Shown here piece after piece: positions 54,825-63,496 of a stretch of DNA of 64,000 bases; position 1 is the first letter of the stretch, and each line of letters starts with the position of its first letter. The DNA is from Formosa algae. GTDB lineage: Bacteria; Bacteroidota; Bacteroidia; Flavobacteriales; Flavobacteriaceae. The notes under the pieces were generated by a model. It was given only the letters and a program-made list of their open reading frames with translations. It was not told where the DNA came from and ran no database searches. Position numbers and translations under genes: made by a program. The stretch is from NCBI RefSeq assembly GCF_001439665.1, contig NZ_LMAK01000004.1, positions 124,001 through 188,000 of the forward strand, read 5' to 3'.

Positions 54825-55745
54825 TTATAAAATAGGGATACATAAATCTACGATACATTTTTGTTCAGGGTGTGTTCTAAAATCATTTTGGTATATTTCA
54901 TACGGATGTGCTTCACTTTTTTGATATCCGTTTTCATTCATCCATATAAAAAGTCCTGTCCACGATTTTTCAAAATTATTAGGATTAATTTTAAAACGGG
55001 CCACAATACATTTCCCCTTGTTTAGTGTTAGGTTGTTAATTTCACCTTCTGAATTTATAGGTGTTTTAGTAATCAAAAAAACACTCATTCTTACTTTATC
55101 AGGAGCTGTTACTTTAAAACTATCGTAAAAAAGTCTACCTATTCTAGATTCAGGCTGAGTCATTAAATGTTTAGAATTTGCCCATAATATAAGTTTTTCA
55201 AAAGTTTGTTCTATGCCGTGTACGCCAATGTGTGTTAGTCCTGCGGCATATCTTTCTGGCAATTCTTTTATTTCAATATTAGCATTCATAGTAATCCAAG
55301 TTTTTAAGTTATCAATCATACAAATATATTTGTCGTAACTGGGGTAGACTTGACCATTCTTGCTTTGTAATTGACTAATCTTGCTAAACTTGTTCGGGTT
55401 TTCCTTTCTAAATACAGTAGGACTTACGCCATAATAGTTTTTAAATGCTCTGGTGAAAGAAGAATTATCATTAAAGCCGCACTCTATTGCAAGTTCAGTT
55501 ATACTCGTGTTTTTGTGAATTAAAGCTAAAGCAGCTTTTTCTATTCTCCGTCTGTTTACATAACTGTTTAGAGTTTCATTTGTAATAAACTTAAAAATAC
55601 GATGAAAATGATAAGGTGAGAAAAATGCAATACCTGATAAGGTGTCCAAAGACAAATCTTCGTTTAGATGGCTGTCTATATATGCAAAAACAGTATTAAT
55701 TCTATGTTTATATGTAGTATGTAGCTCTTCTTGTGAATGTGCCAT
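54825..55745 (-). CDS. AraC family regulator with GyrI-like domain
   Basis: A 306-residue protein. The N-terminal AraC DNA-binding domain (about residues 14-115) has both helix-turn-helix units: LSLDTLSGIAFFSPYHFHRIF and ITELAIECGFNDNSSFTRAF, then FKNYYGVSPTVFRKEN. The C-terminal GyrI-like effector domain (about 155-306) shows IKELPERYAAGLTHIGVH and EAHPYEIYQNDF. The arrangement is that of SoxS/Rob-type regulators with a small-molecule pocket. Single gene; the divergent lipoprotein gene 250 bp away could be a target, but no operator was seen. The ligand is unknown. Confidence 0.88.
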   Translation of the reverse strand: MAHSQEELHTTYKHRINTVFAYIDSHLNEDLSLDTLSGIAFFSPYHFHRIFKFITNETLNSYVNRRRIEKAALALIHKNTSITELAIECGFNDNSSFTRAFKNYYGVSPTVFRKENPNKFSKISQLQSKNGQVYPSYDKYICMIDNLKTWITMNANIEIKELPERYAAGLTHIGVHGIEQTFEKLILWANSKHLMTQPESRIGRLFYDSFKVTAPDKVRMSVFLITKTPINSEGEINNLTLNKGKCIVARFKINPNNFEKSWTGLFIWMNENGYQKSEAHPYEIYQNDFRTHPEQKCIVDLCIPIL

Positions 55746-55995
55746 GTTAGCGTTTGCTAGTAGTTATTTTGTTTAATGCTGTACTAATGTAAGTATTAAA
55801 ATCTAACACTTTTAAGCTTCGTTGTAGGAAAGTAGGGGTGAAACAATGCGAAAGGTAGTTTTAAGTGATTGATATTTAAAAGATTAACATGTTTGTTGTG
55901 AGGATGCTTATTATATTGTGATTTATATGAAAGAAAATGAAAGGTTTATCGATTATACACGGCTAAAGCGAGAGTCTAATTAAATACACACATTA

Positions 55996-56808
55996 ATGCG
56001 TTCACTCAAATTAGTTTTAATCATTTTTACAATTGGTTTATTTGCGTCTTGTCAATCTACCGAAAAAAAGAAAGTAATCTCTACAGAGGTTACTAAAGAT
56101 ACAATTCCAGATCCATCTGAAATTCCAGTTTCCTTATCAGAATCTGAAAAAATAATACAAGAATCTATTGAAGCTCATGGAGGTGATTTGTACGACTCTG
56201 CTAATTATTCTTTTGTCTTTAGAAAAAACACCTTTCAATTTAAAAACGATAAATCTAATTACGAATATACTAAGACCTATAAAAAAGGAGATTCTTTAAT
56301 AGTAGATGTGTTAAAAAGCGGAGATTTCTCTAGATCTGTTAATGGTAGCGTAGTAGAGTTATCTGATAAAGATATTGCTGTTGGCACTGGAGCTATAAAT
56401 TCTGTTATCTATTTTGCTACACTTCCTTATAAACTAAGTGACAAAGCCGTAAACTCTAAACTTATAGAAAAGATTACAGTTAAAGGTGAAAATTATTATG
56501 CTATACAAGTGACTTTTGATGAAGAAGGTGGGGGAGAAGATCATGACGACCATTATTTTTATTGGATAAATACCAAAACTAAAAAGATAGATTTCTTAGC
56601 TTATAACTATAGTGTGAATGAAGGTGGTGTGCGATTTAGAGTGGGATACAATAAAAGCGTAGTAGATGGGATTACGTTTCAGGATTACACAAATTATGAA
56701 GCGGCTGTTGGTACACCTTTAAAAGATTTACCAAAGCTTTATGAAGCGAATTCGCTGAAAGAACTTTCTAAGATAAAAACAGAAAACGTAATTAATTTAA
56801 ATAAATAA
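55996..56808 (+). CDS. DUF6503 lipoprotein
   Basis: A 270-residue lipoprotein with lipobox LFASCQ. The mature part starts with a low-complexity Lys/Thr linker, then ESIEAHGGDLYDSANYSFVF, which matches DUF6503. Further features are VLKSGDFSRSVNGSVVEL, AINSVIYFATLPYKL and DDHYFYWINTKTKKIDFLAY. The fold resembles lipoprotein-carrier (LolA-like) beta-half-barrels; the role is unknown. The DUF2911 gene follows 4 bp after the stop, so the two form an operon. Confidence 0.8.
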   Translation: MRSLKLVLIIFTIGLFASCQSTEKKKVISTEVTKDTIPDPSEIPVSLSESEKIIQESIEAHGGDLYDSANYSFVFRKNTFQFKNDKSNYEYTKTYKKGDSLIVDVLKSGDFSRSVNGSVVELSDKDIAVGTGAINSVIYFATLPYKLSDKAVNSKLIEKITVKGENYYAIQVTFDEEGGGEDHDDHYFYWINTKTKKIDFLAYNYSVNEGGVRFRVGYNKSVVDGITFQDYTNYEAAVGTPLKDLPKLYEANSLKELSKIKTENVINLNK

Positions 56809-56812
56809 TAGA

Positions 56813-57391
56813 ATGAAAAGAATACTACTTATTGCCGCAATTGTATTAGCAGGAACGACTGTAAACGCACAAGAGTTTGAAAAAATGGATAAAAGTACCA
56901 TGGATCGTGCATATTTTCCTCCAAAATCTGCTCACGATCGTATTTTTGAAAAAGATGCAGCTAAAAAAGCGGCTTTAACACCACAAATTCGTGTTACATA
57001 TTCTCGTCCAGCTAAAAAAGGCAGAGTAGTTTTTGGAGAACTTTTAAAGTTCGGACAACCTTGGAGAGTTGGAGCTAACGAGTCTACCGAAATACTATTT
57101 ATGAATGATGTTAAATTTGCAGGAAAAGATATAAAAGCAGGACGTTACACCATCATTATTATTCCAACAGAAAAGGAGTGGACTTTAAAATTAAATACAG
57201 ATTTAGACGGCTGGGGAAATTACGGTTACGAACCAAGCCTGGATATTGCTAGTTTAAGCGTGCCTATTACAAAAAGTGACAAAGAGATAGAGAACTTATC
57301 TATTGCGCTATACGAAGCTTCTGAAAACACGGTTCACCTTAAAATAGGTTGGGATACTACGGTTGCAGAATTCCCTATTACCATAAAATAA
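56813..57391 (+). CDS. DUF2911 protein, exported
   Basis: A 192-residue exported protein with a signal peptide ending near VNAQEF. The DUF2911 core is clear: RVTYSRPAKKGRVVFGEL, QPWRVGANESTEILF and KAGRYTIIIIPTEKEWTLKL, followed by a beta-sandwich. The function is unknown. It is 4 bp behind the DUF6503 lipoprotein gene and closed by a strong terminator. Confidence 0.88.
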   Translation: MKRILLIAAIVLAGTTVNAQEFEKMDKSTMDRAYFPPKSAHDRIFEKDAAKKAALTPQIRVTYSRPAKKGRVVFGELLKFGQPWRVGANESTEILFMNDVKFAGKDIKAGRYTIIIIPTEKEWTLKLNTDLDGWGNYGYEPSLDIASLSVPITKSDKEIENLSIALYEASENTVHLKIGWDTTVAEFPITIK

Positions 57392-57413
57392 ATTTTTACT
57401 ACACTCTCATTAT

Positions 57414-57448
57414 AAAAAAAAGCGAAAACATCTGTTTTCGCTTTTTTT
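57414..57448. terminator. Bidirectional terminator after the DUF2911 gene
   Basis: AAAAAGCGAAAACA / TGTTTTCGCTTTTT with a 2-nt loop and flanking A and T runs lies between convergent genes. Confidence 0.9.
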
Positions 57449-57464
57449 ATACTAATATTTTAAT

Positions 57465-58262
57465 TTAAAATTCGGTTTCTAATTTAGGCACTATAGTACC
57501 GTCTTTCCATTCTAATTCTCGGCTTACCGTATTCGTTTCAACCCAATGTGTAGCTTCATCTTGGTAAGAGCCACTTTCTTTTTTATACACTATTTTATCT
57601 TTAACTCCGTTTTCATCTACAGGAAATATAAGTTCTTCAAAAAACCAGTATACACCAGCGTCCGAGACCTGAGAAATAGTAAATACTTTTTTCATCTCAC
57701 TATTCACCTGAAAAAAGTAAACACCTCCACCTTCAACTGCGCAAGCTTCAGCTAAATAATTTACAAAGATTATATTTTGAATTCCTTCAATGCCTTTATT
57801 GTCGTAAACTTCTACAGCAAAGTCGTTTGTTCTTAAATCTGTAATAGCTTCGTGTATATCTAATTGTTCATTTACATGTCTAATTATAATGTAATAAGTA
57901 TCATCTTTTTTGCCGTAAGTATAGAAATATTTAGAAGGTCCCATTTCTTTCTTACCGAGCGAAATTAAACCACCTAGAATATATCCTATCTGCCCATTAT
58001 ATCTTGCTTTGTAATAATGAGACTCTACGCCGTTATAGATTAGAGTCTGTTCAGATTTTTCAATAATTTCTATCTCAGAACCTATTTTTAACGCATCTAA
58101 AGCTTTAGAGTTTTTATCAGCCTCAGATCTAAAAGCAACATTATCTCCGAATACATAATACGTTTTGCCATTGTCAAAATCGGAGTAAGTGTTGTTGTAA
58201 TCTATGTCTTGACCGTAAATTAAGCATGACATTAAAAGGAAAAGTAATACGAGTTTATTCAT
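57465..58262 (-). CDS. Exported SH3-like (SH3b) domain protein
   Basis: A 265-residue protein with a signal peptide ending near LIYGQD. Residues about 35-105 form a bacterial SH3 domain: YYVFGDNVAFRSEADKNSKA, LKIGSEIEIIEKSE and YKARYNGQIGYILGG. The rest is a beta-rich region of about 160 residues (FFQVNSEMKKVFTISQ) without known domain. Such proteins may bind cell wall, but this is not shown. It converges on the DUF2911 gene across a terminator. Confidence 0.7.
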   Translation of the reverse strand: MNKLVLLFLLMSCLIYGQDIDYNNTYSDFDNGKTYYVFGDNVAFRSEADKNSKALDALKIGSEIEIIEKSEQTLIYNGVESHYYKARYNGQIGYILGGLISLGKKEMGPSKYFYTYGKKDDTYYIIIRHVNEQLDIHEAITDLRTNDFAVEVYDNKGIEGIQNIIFVNYLAEACAVEGGGVYFFQVNSEMKKVFTISQVSDAGVYWFFEELIFPVDENGVKDKIVYKKESGSYQDEATHWVETNTVSRELEWKDGTIVPKLETEF

Positions 58263-58352
58263 TAAGATAATTATTATGAATGTTTATTAGCTGTTAAGTT
58301 ACAGTTTTATTCGTGTTTTTACCATCCCAATTCTCCTTTAAATGTTTAAGTT

Positions 58353-60089
58353 TTAAAAGACTTCTTTCATGTGCTTGTAATTGGTTTTAACCATTTCTAG
58401 TACTTCATCCATACGTCCGCCTAAAATCATTTTACTTATAGATAATGTATACCCTTTCATTTGATCGAATTCCATTTTTGGAGGCATTGCTAAGGCTTGA
58501 GGATTAGTGAATACGCTCACTAACACCGGACCATTATGAGCAAATGCTTCTGTTAATGCGAGTTTCACATCTTTAGGATCGTTAACTGAAATGCCCTTAA
58601 ATCCCATAGCTTGAGCGATGATTTCAAAATCGGGGTTTACCATATCCGTTTCATTATTCGGTAAGCCTTCTACTTGCATTTCTAATTGTACCATACCTAA
58701 TGATCGATTATTAAAAACAATCAGTTTTATAGGAAGATTATATTGCTTTATGGTTGCTAAGTCGCCTAATAGCATTGAGAGACCGCCATCGCCACAAAAT
58801 GCGACTACTTGACGTTCTGGATAGGCTAATTGTGCTCCTATAGCCATAGGCATAGCATTTGCCATAGAACCATGATTAAAAGAGCCCAACATTTTACGTT
58901 TCCCAGTACCGTCAATATATCTAGCACCCCATACACAACACATTCCGGTGTCTACAGTAAAAACGGTATCGTTATTAGCCATCTCGTTAATTGTAGTCGC
59001 TACATATTCAGGACTAATATGGTTTTCAGTGCCCGTTTCTTTGACATAGATATCTAAATTTTCTTTGACTTTTTCGTAAAATTCTAATTGAGCTTTTAAG
59101 AAGCTATCGTCTTCTTTTTCTTTAATTAGTGGAAGTAAAGCTGTAACAGTATCTGTTATTTTTCCTGCAAGTCCGATTTCTAATTTGGCACGTCTTCCTA
59201 AGCGTTCTGGTTTTTCGTCTACCTGAATAATTTTATTTTTAACAGGCATAAAATGTTCGTAAGGGAAATCTGTTCCTAATAGAATGACCACATCAGATTC
59301 ATGCATGGCATGAAATGCAGAGGGTACACCAAGTAAGCCTGTCATACCTACTTCGTACGGATTATCGTATTGCATGCCCATTTTTCCTCTAAATGAATAG
59401 CCAATTGGGGCTTTTAATAAGCCAGCAAGTGTTATAATATCATCGTGTGCTTCTTGCGCACCTATACCACAATAAATTGAAATTTTAGGGTGTTTGTTAA
59501 CGAGCTCTGCAAATTTTAGCATCTCGTTATTTGAAGGTCTTAAAATAGTTTCGCCATGAAAGTTGTACATTGAAGTGGCACTTTCTTCGGCAGGCATGGA
59601 AGATACGTCTCCTGGTAATCCAAATACAGCAACGCCTTTTTTATGTACTGCGTTTTGAATGGCAGCTTGTAACATACGCGGAACTTGTTTTGGTGTGCTT
59701 GCTAATTCATTGTAAACACTGCAGTCGTCAAATAATTTGTAAGTGTTTGTAGCTTGAAAATAATCTACACCAAATTCGGGCGTGTTAATTGTAGATGCAA
59801 TAGCTATAATAGGCACTCCAGAGCGGTTAGCATCATAAAGACCATTTATTAAATGTACATGTCCAGGGCCACTACTTCCAGCACAACATGCTAGTCCGTC
59901 TAATTCTGCTTCAGCGGCAGCTGCATAGGCACCAACTTCTTCATGACGAACATGAATCCATTTTATTTTTCCGCTTCTTCTTACAGCATCATTTAATTCG
60001 TTTAAACTATCTCCCGTTACTGCATATATTCTTTTTACATTATTATTAACCAACATTTCAACGATTTGGTCTGCTACTTTCTTTCCCAT
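58353..60089 (-). CDS. poxB: ThDP-dependent pyruvate oxidase/dehydrogenase (PoxB-like)
   Basis: A 578-residue ThDP enzyme with PYR, FAD-binding and PP domains. The catalytic Glu lies in HVRHEEVGAYAAAAEAEL, followed by CAGSSGPGHVHLINGLYDAN. The ThDP/Mg motif is AFCGDGGLSMLLGDLATIKQ with NNRSLGMVQLEM completing the GDG-x(n)-NN signature. The whole chain parallels E. coli PoxB, which oxidises pyruvate to acetate and passes electrons to quinone. A PoxB-type membrane-binding tail is not clear at the C-terminus, so membrane association is uncertain. Confidence 0.85.
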   Translation of the reverse strand: MGKKVADQIVEMLVNNNVKRIYAVTGDSLNELNDAVRRSGKIKWIHVRHEEVGAYAAAAEAELDGLACCAGSSGPGHVHLINGLYDANRSGVPIIAIASTINTPEFGVDYFQATNTYKLFDDCSVYNELASTPKQVPRMLQAAIQNAVHKKGVAVFGLPGDVSSMPAEESATSMYNFHGETILRPSNNEMLKFAELVNKHPKISIYCGIGAQEAHDDIITLAGLLKAPIGYSFRGKMGMQYDNPYEVGMTGLLGVPSAFHAMHESDVVILLGTDFPYEHFMPVKNKIIQVDEKPERLGRRAKLEIGLAGKITDTVTALLPLIKEKEDDSFLKAQLEFYEKVKENLDIYVKETGTENHISPEYVATTINEMANNDTVFTVDTGMCCVWGARYIDGTGKRKMLGSFNHGSMANAMPMAIGAQLAYPERQVVAFCGDGGLSMLLGDLATIKQYNLPIKLIVFNNRSLGMVQLEMQVEGLPNNETDMVNPDFEIIAQAMGFKGISVNDPKDVKLALTEAFAHNGPVLVSVFTNPQALAMPPKMEFDQMKGYTLSISKMILGGRMDEVLEMVKTNYKHMKEVF

Positions 60090-60258
60090 GATTCTTATTT
60101 TTTTTCTGCGTTTACAGTACTTAATCTAATAAAATTACGAAATAGGAATTGTATATGGTTGTAATGTTTTGTTAACTTATGGAAATGGATAAGTTAGAAA
60201 TCTCTATTCGTTTTTTATAATACAAAACCCAGATTGATATTTTTTCGTATAAATACGT

Positions 60259-61221
60259 ATGAGGAACATTATCGTTATTTGTATTATTTCAATACTAAGT
60301 TTACCAGAATATAAAGCTCAAAAAATTGATAATTTAACTTCATTTAGAGACCTTAAAAGTGATACTTACTTTAGATTTCATTATGACAATGACTATTTTG
60401 CAGCTACCGATGAAAATTATACGCAAGGTTATAGCTTTGAACTCGTTTCTCCTTTTTTTAAACGTAACCCCATTAACTCTCTGTTTTATAAACCTGAAGA
60501 CTCTGAGTTACGTTATGGCTTGGCTTTAGAGCATATTGGATACACGCCTAATCACTACGAACTCCCTGAAATTCAATTTGGAGATCGACCATTTGCATCG
60601 GCTATTATGCTTAAAAGTTTTATAATTGCTACAGATCAAGTAAAAAAAAGACGGTTTACATCGTCTTTTAGTTTAGGGATTATCGGACCTGCTGCCTTTG
60701 GAGAAGAGATGCAAGTAGGAATTCATGAAGCAACAGGAAATAAAATACCGTTAGGATGGCGACACCAAATTAAGAATGATATTGTAGTTAATTATGAGCT
60801 TGGTTATGAAAAACAACTTGTAAGATTCAGTAATATTTTTTCGCTTCAAGCTATGGTAAATGTAAAAGTTGGAACACTCTTTACAAATGGATCTATCGGA
60901 TTTAATACCACATTGGGGCATATAAATTCGCCATTTACAACATTGATTAATAAGAAAGATTTTTCACTTTATGCTTACGCAACACCTATGCTAAATGTAA
61001 TAGGGTATGATGCCACACTACAGGGCGGCATGTTTAATAAGCAGAGTGTATATACCATTTCTGCTGAAAATATTGAGCGATTTACAGGACAGTTAAATTA
61101 TGGCATTGTCTTACAAACTAAAACACTGTATTTTGAGTATTCGCGCTCCATGATTACAAAGGAGTATGAAAGCGGAAATGCTTATAAATGGGGTGGCATT
61201 AAGATAGGATTTACACTTTAA
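60259..61221 (+). CDS. LpxR-like outer-membrane lipid A 3'-O-deacylase
   Basis: A 320-residue outer-membrane barrel. The signal peptide ends near EYKAQK. Family hallmarks are FHYDNDYFAATDENYTQGYS, with the Asn44-Asp45 pair and Thr55 in the places of the LpxR active-site residues, FGDRPFASAIML, and GPAAFGEEMQVGIHEATG with His156 as the probable catalytic base. The end GGIKIGFTL with terminal hydrophobic residue suits barrel insertion. LpxR removes the 3'-acyloxyacyl chain from lipid A with Ca2+. Homologues in Bacteroidota are common and not all tested, so the reaction is inferred. Confidence 0.8.
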   Translation: MRNIIVICIISILSLPEYKAQKIDNLTSFRDLKSDTYFRFHYDNDYFAATDENYTQGYSFELVSPFFKRNPINSLFYKPEDSELRYGLALEHIGYTPNHYELPEIQFGDRPFASAIMLKSFIIATDQVKKRRFTSSFSLGIIGPAAFGEEMQVGIHEATGNKIPLGWRHQIKNDIVVNYELGYEKQLVRFSNIFSLQAMVNVKVGTLFTNGSIGFNTTLGHINSPFTTLINKKDFSLYAYATPMLNVIGYDATLQGGMFNKQSVYTISAENIERFTGQLNYGIVLQTKTLYFEYSRSMITKEYESGNAYKWGGIKIGFTL

Positions 61222-61340
61222 AGAGACTATTGAACCTTATACGTTTCTTTAACGTCTTAATAAAAATAAAGTTTAAAATATTTGATCGGTTTTATACATG
61301 ATCTAATAGTGCGCTTGGCAGTTTTATATGGACTTACTTT

Positions 61341-61835
61341 CTATTTAATTATAATAGATGCAATCTCTAATTTAAAATGTTCTGCTTTTTTATTGGCGAT
61401 TAAAAAGGCGACTTCTTCTATGTTTTGCATATCGAAATTTGGAAGATCTAGTTTACGACCTTTAAAAGTTGGGCACATGTCTTCTAAATCGAATTCGACA
61501 ATATCCCATGTTGTTGAGGTGTTAAAATAGGTTATATACGCATGTTTGTTAGTAGATTTGTCTTTTATTCTGAATTGATACCGTTTCCCGTCTCCTTTAA
61601 TTTTTAGTTTAATTTTTGAAAAATCTTTGGTGTCTAGAGCATCAAAACGATATCTAACAGAAGCAAATCCGCCATTGTTTTCTAAAGACACATCGCCTTC
61701 GTAAACACCGTATCCGTTTTCATTTAAAGAAAATTGACTAGAAGAATTTCCGCCCATAACAACATCATTAACCGTTGTCCATGATGTAATGTCTGCCGTT
61801 TTATTAAATTTGAATATGTGATGTTCTTGTGTCAT
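61341..61835 (-). CDS. CIA30 (NDUFAF1-like) domain protein
   Basis: A 164-residue soluble protein. The CIA30 domain covers nearly all of it: SWTTVNDVVMGGNSSSQFSL, NNGGFASVRYRFDAL and the C-terminal FDMQNIEEVAFLIANK, a jelly-roll related to carbohydrate-binding domains. In eukaryotes the homologue assists complex I assembly; the role of bacterial members is unknown. It lies 4 bp behind the photolyase-related gene and so is the last gene of a DUF2256, photolyase, CIA30 operon. Confidence 0.82.
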   Translation of the reverse strand: MTQEHHIFKFNKTADITSWTTVNDVVMGGNSSSQFSLNENGYGVYEGDVSLENNGGFASVRYRFDALDTKDFSKIKLKIKGDGKRYQFRIKDKSTNKHAYITYFNTSTTWDIVEFDLEDMCPTFKGRKLDLPNFDMQNIEEVAFLIANKKAEHFKLEIASIIIK

Positions 61836-61839
61836 GATA

Positions 61840-63324
61840 TTATTTTAAACTATTTAAATAATTATTAGCGTATTCTAAATGCTTTTGTTGTTTGTCTTCA
61901 GGCATTTTATCGTACATACGTATTAACATGCCTAACCTAGGGTTCGATAAGAAGAAATCGCGTTGCGTATGCATAAATCGCCAAAACAGACCATCCCAAA
62001 TATTTTGCCAATCTCCTTTTTTGTAATTACTCATTTTCATGATATAATTACTACCGCTAATATAAGGTTTAGTTGCTATTAAACCTCCGTCTGCAAACTG
62101 ACTCATTCCATACACATTGGTAACCATAACCCAATCGTAAGCATCAATAAAGAGTTCCATAAACCATTTATAGACTTCATCGGGATCAAATTCACAAAGC
62201 AACATAAAATTACTGAGTATCATTAATCGTTCTATATGATGGCAATATCCAGTTTGTAATACCTTTTTTATGGTTTGATCTATTGGAGGTATTCCTGTTG
62301 TGCCGTTGTAAAAGGACGTAGGTATTTTCTTTTTAAATGCCCAAAAATTAGTGGTGCGTTCTTCGCTTCCTCTAGTTTCGTAAACACCTCTAATAAATTC
62401 CCGCCAACCTATAATTTGTCTTACAAAACCTTCGGTAGAATTAATAGGGATGTTATGTTTTTTAGTATAGCTTAAACAGGAATTAATAACTTCTTTTGGT
62501 GTTATTAAGCCAATATTTAACATGGGAGTTAAAACGCTGTGGTTAAGTATAGAGTTTTCTGCAACAATAGCATCTTCGTAAATACCAAACTCCATAAAGC
62601 GTTGTTCAAAAAATTGGTATAGCCAATCTTTTGTTATTTTAAAATTTGTGGGATATATTTGGTATTCTGTGAGGTGTCCTAGATGATTATCGAAGTGTTT
62701 ATTTACGTATTTTACAGCATTAACATAGTACTGATCTGTTTCAGGAAACTGAATTGAAGGCGGCGTTTTTTTAGCTGGATATTTCTTTCTGTTTTCTGCA
62801 TCGAAAGTCCATTTTCCACCGGTTGGTTGCCCATCTGCATCTATAAGTATGTGTCGTTTTTTACGTTCTTCTGTATAAAATGTGGTTTGATGATACTTTT
62901 TTTTGTCACTCTTGAAAAATACAGAGAGTTCTTCTTTTGTATTTATAAACAAAGGAGAGGGGAGCATGGTTGTTGAAATATTATGTTTAGAACACCCTTG
63001 TTCTATCCGTTTCTGTAACCAATTATCTGTTGGATCTATATAATTTATATGCTGAATGCCTTGTTCTTTTAATACCGGTATTAATTTTCTGATGTCAGAC
63101 AGATTATCAATAGCATCTATATAATGCACTTTGAATTTCTTTTCGGTCAAAAGAAAATCTTCATAACATGTCATGGTTGCCCTATGAAATGCAATTTTTT
63201 GTTTGTGAAAGGGGTATTGTTTAAAAAATAAATACTCTTCAATTAAATACATTGGTGCATCAATTTCAAAAAGTGGAGATTCTTGAAATAATTGATGTGG
63301 AAATATTAAGTTAATGCTTTTCAT
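61840..63324 (-). CDS. Cryptochrome/photolyase-related protein lacking the Fe-S ligands
   Basis: A 494-residue member of the deoxyribodipyrimidine photolyase-related (FeS-BCP/PhrB-CryB) family. It starts [15 protein letters not shown]. The FAD-binding half has [38 protein letters not shown] and [19 protein letters not shown]. Characterised relatives continue with a Cys-x-x-Cys and a third Cys that hold a 4Fe-4S cluster. Here the matching stretch reads [19 protein letters not shown], with K435 and D438 in the Cys places and about ten residues missing. It is probably a flavoprotein for DNA repair or light sensing without the cluster. Its ATG overlaps the stop of the DUF2256 gene. Confidence 0.85.
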   Translation of the reverse strand: MKSINLIFPHQLFQESPLFEIDAPMYLIEEYLFFKQYPFHKQKIAFHRATMTCYEDFLLTEKKFKVHYIDAIDNLSDIRKLIPVLKEQGIQHINYIDPTDNWLQKRIEQGCSKHNISTTMLPSPLFINTKEELSVFFKSDKKKYHQTTFYTEERKKRHILIDADGQPTGGKWTFDAENRKKYPAKKTPPSIQFPETDQYYVNAVKYVNKHFDNHLGHLTEYQIYPTNFKITKDWLYQFFEQRFMEFGIYEDAIVAENSILNHSVLTPMLNIGLITPKEVINSCLSYTKKHNIPINSTEGFVRQIIGWREFIRGVYETRGSEERTTNFWAFKKKIPTSFYNGTTGIPPIDQTIKKVLQTGYCHHIERLMILSNFMLLCEFDPDEVYKWFMELFIDAYDWVMVTNVYGMSQFADGGLIATKPYISGSNYIMKMSNYKKGDWQNIWDGLFWRFMHTQRDFFLSNPRLGMLIRMYDKMPEDKQQKHLEYANNYLNSLK

Positions 63325-63449
63325 TTATTTTTTCTGCAACGTTCGCTACAATATTTAACGTGTTCCCAATTGGTTTTCCATTTTTTACGCCAACTAAAAG
63401 GACGTTTACAAACTGCACATATTTTTTGAGGAAGGTGTTCTTTTTTTAT
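63321..63449 (-). CDS. DUF2256 small zinc-ribbon-like protein, AUA start
   Basis: A 42-residue protein with two Cys pairs (KICAVC at residues 9-14 and YCSERC at 33-38) around [17 protein letters not shown], the DUF2256 pattern. The frame has no ATG, GTG or TTG: a TAA stands seven codons before the natural start, and the codon where homologues have Met is ATA (63449-63447), followed by KKEHLPQ. So either AUA is used as start or the gene has lost its start codon. The coding sequence is otherwise intact. Its TGA overlaps the photolyase ATG (ATGA), and DUF2256 genes often adjoin photolyase-family genes. Confidence 0.65.
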   Translation of the reverse strand: MKKEHLPQKICAVCKRPFSWRKKWKTNWEHVKYCSERCRKNK

Positions 63450-63496
63450 TGCCTTTTGAGTTTTAAATTAAACGTGTCACTATTTTTTATAATCGC

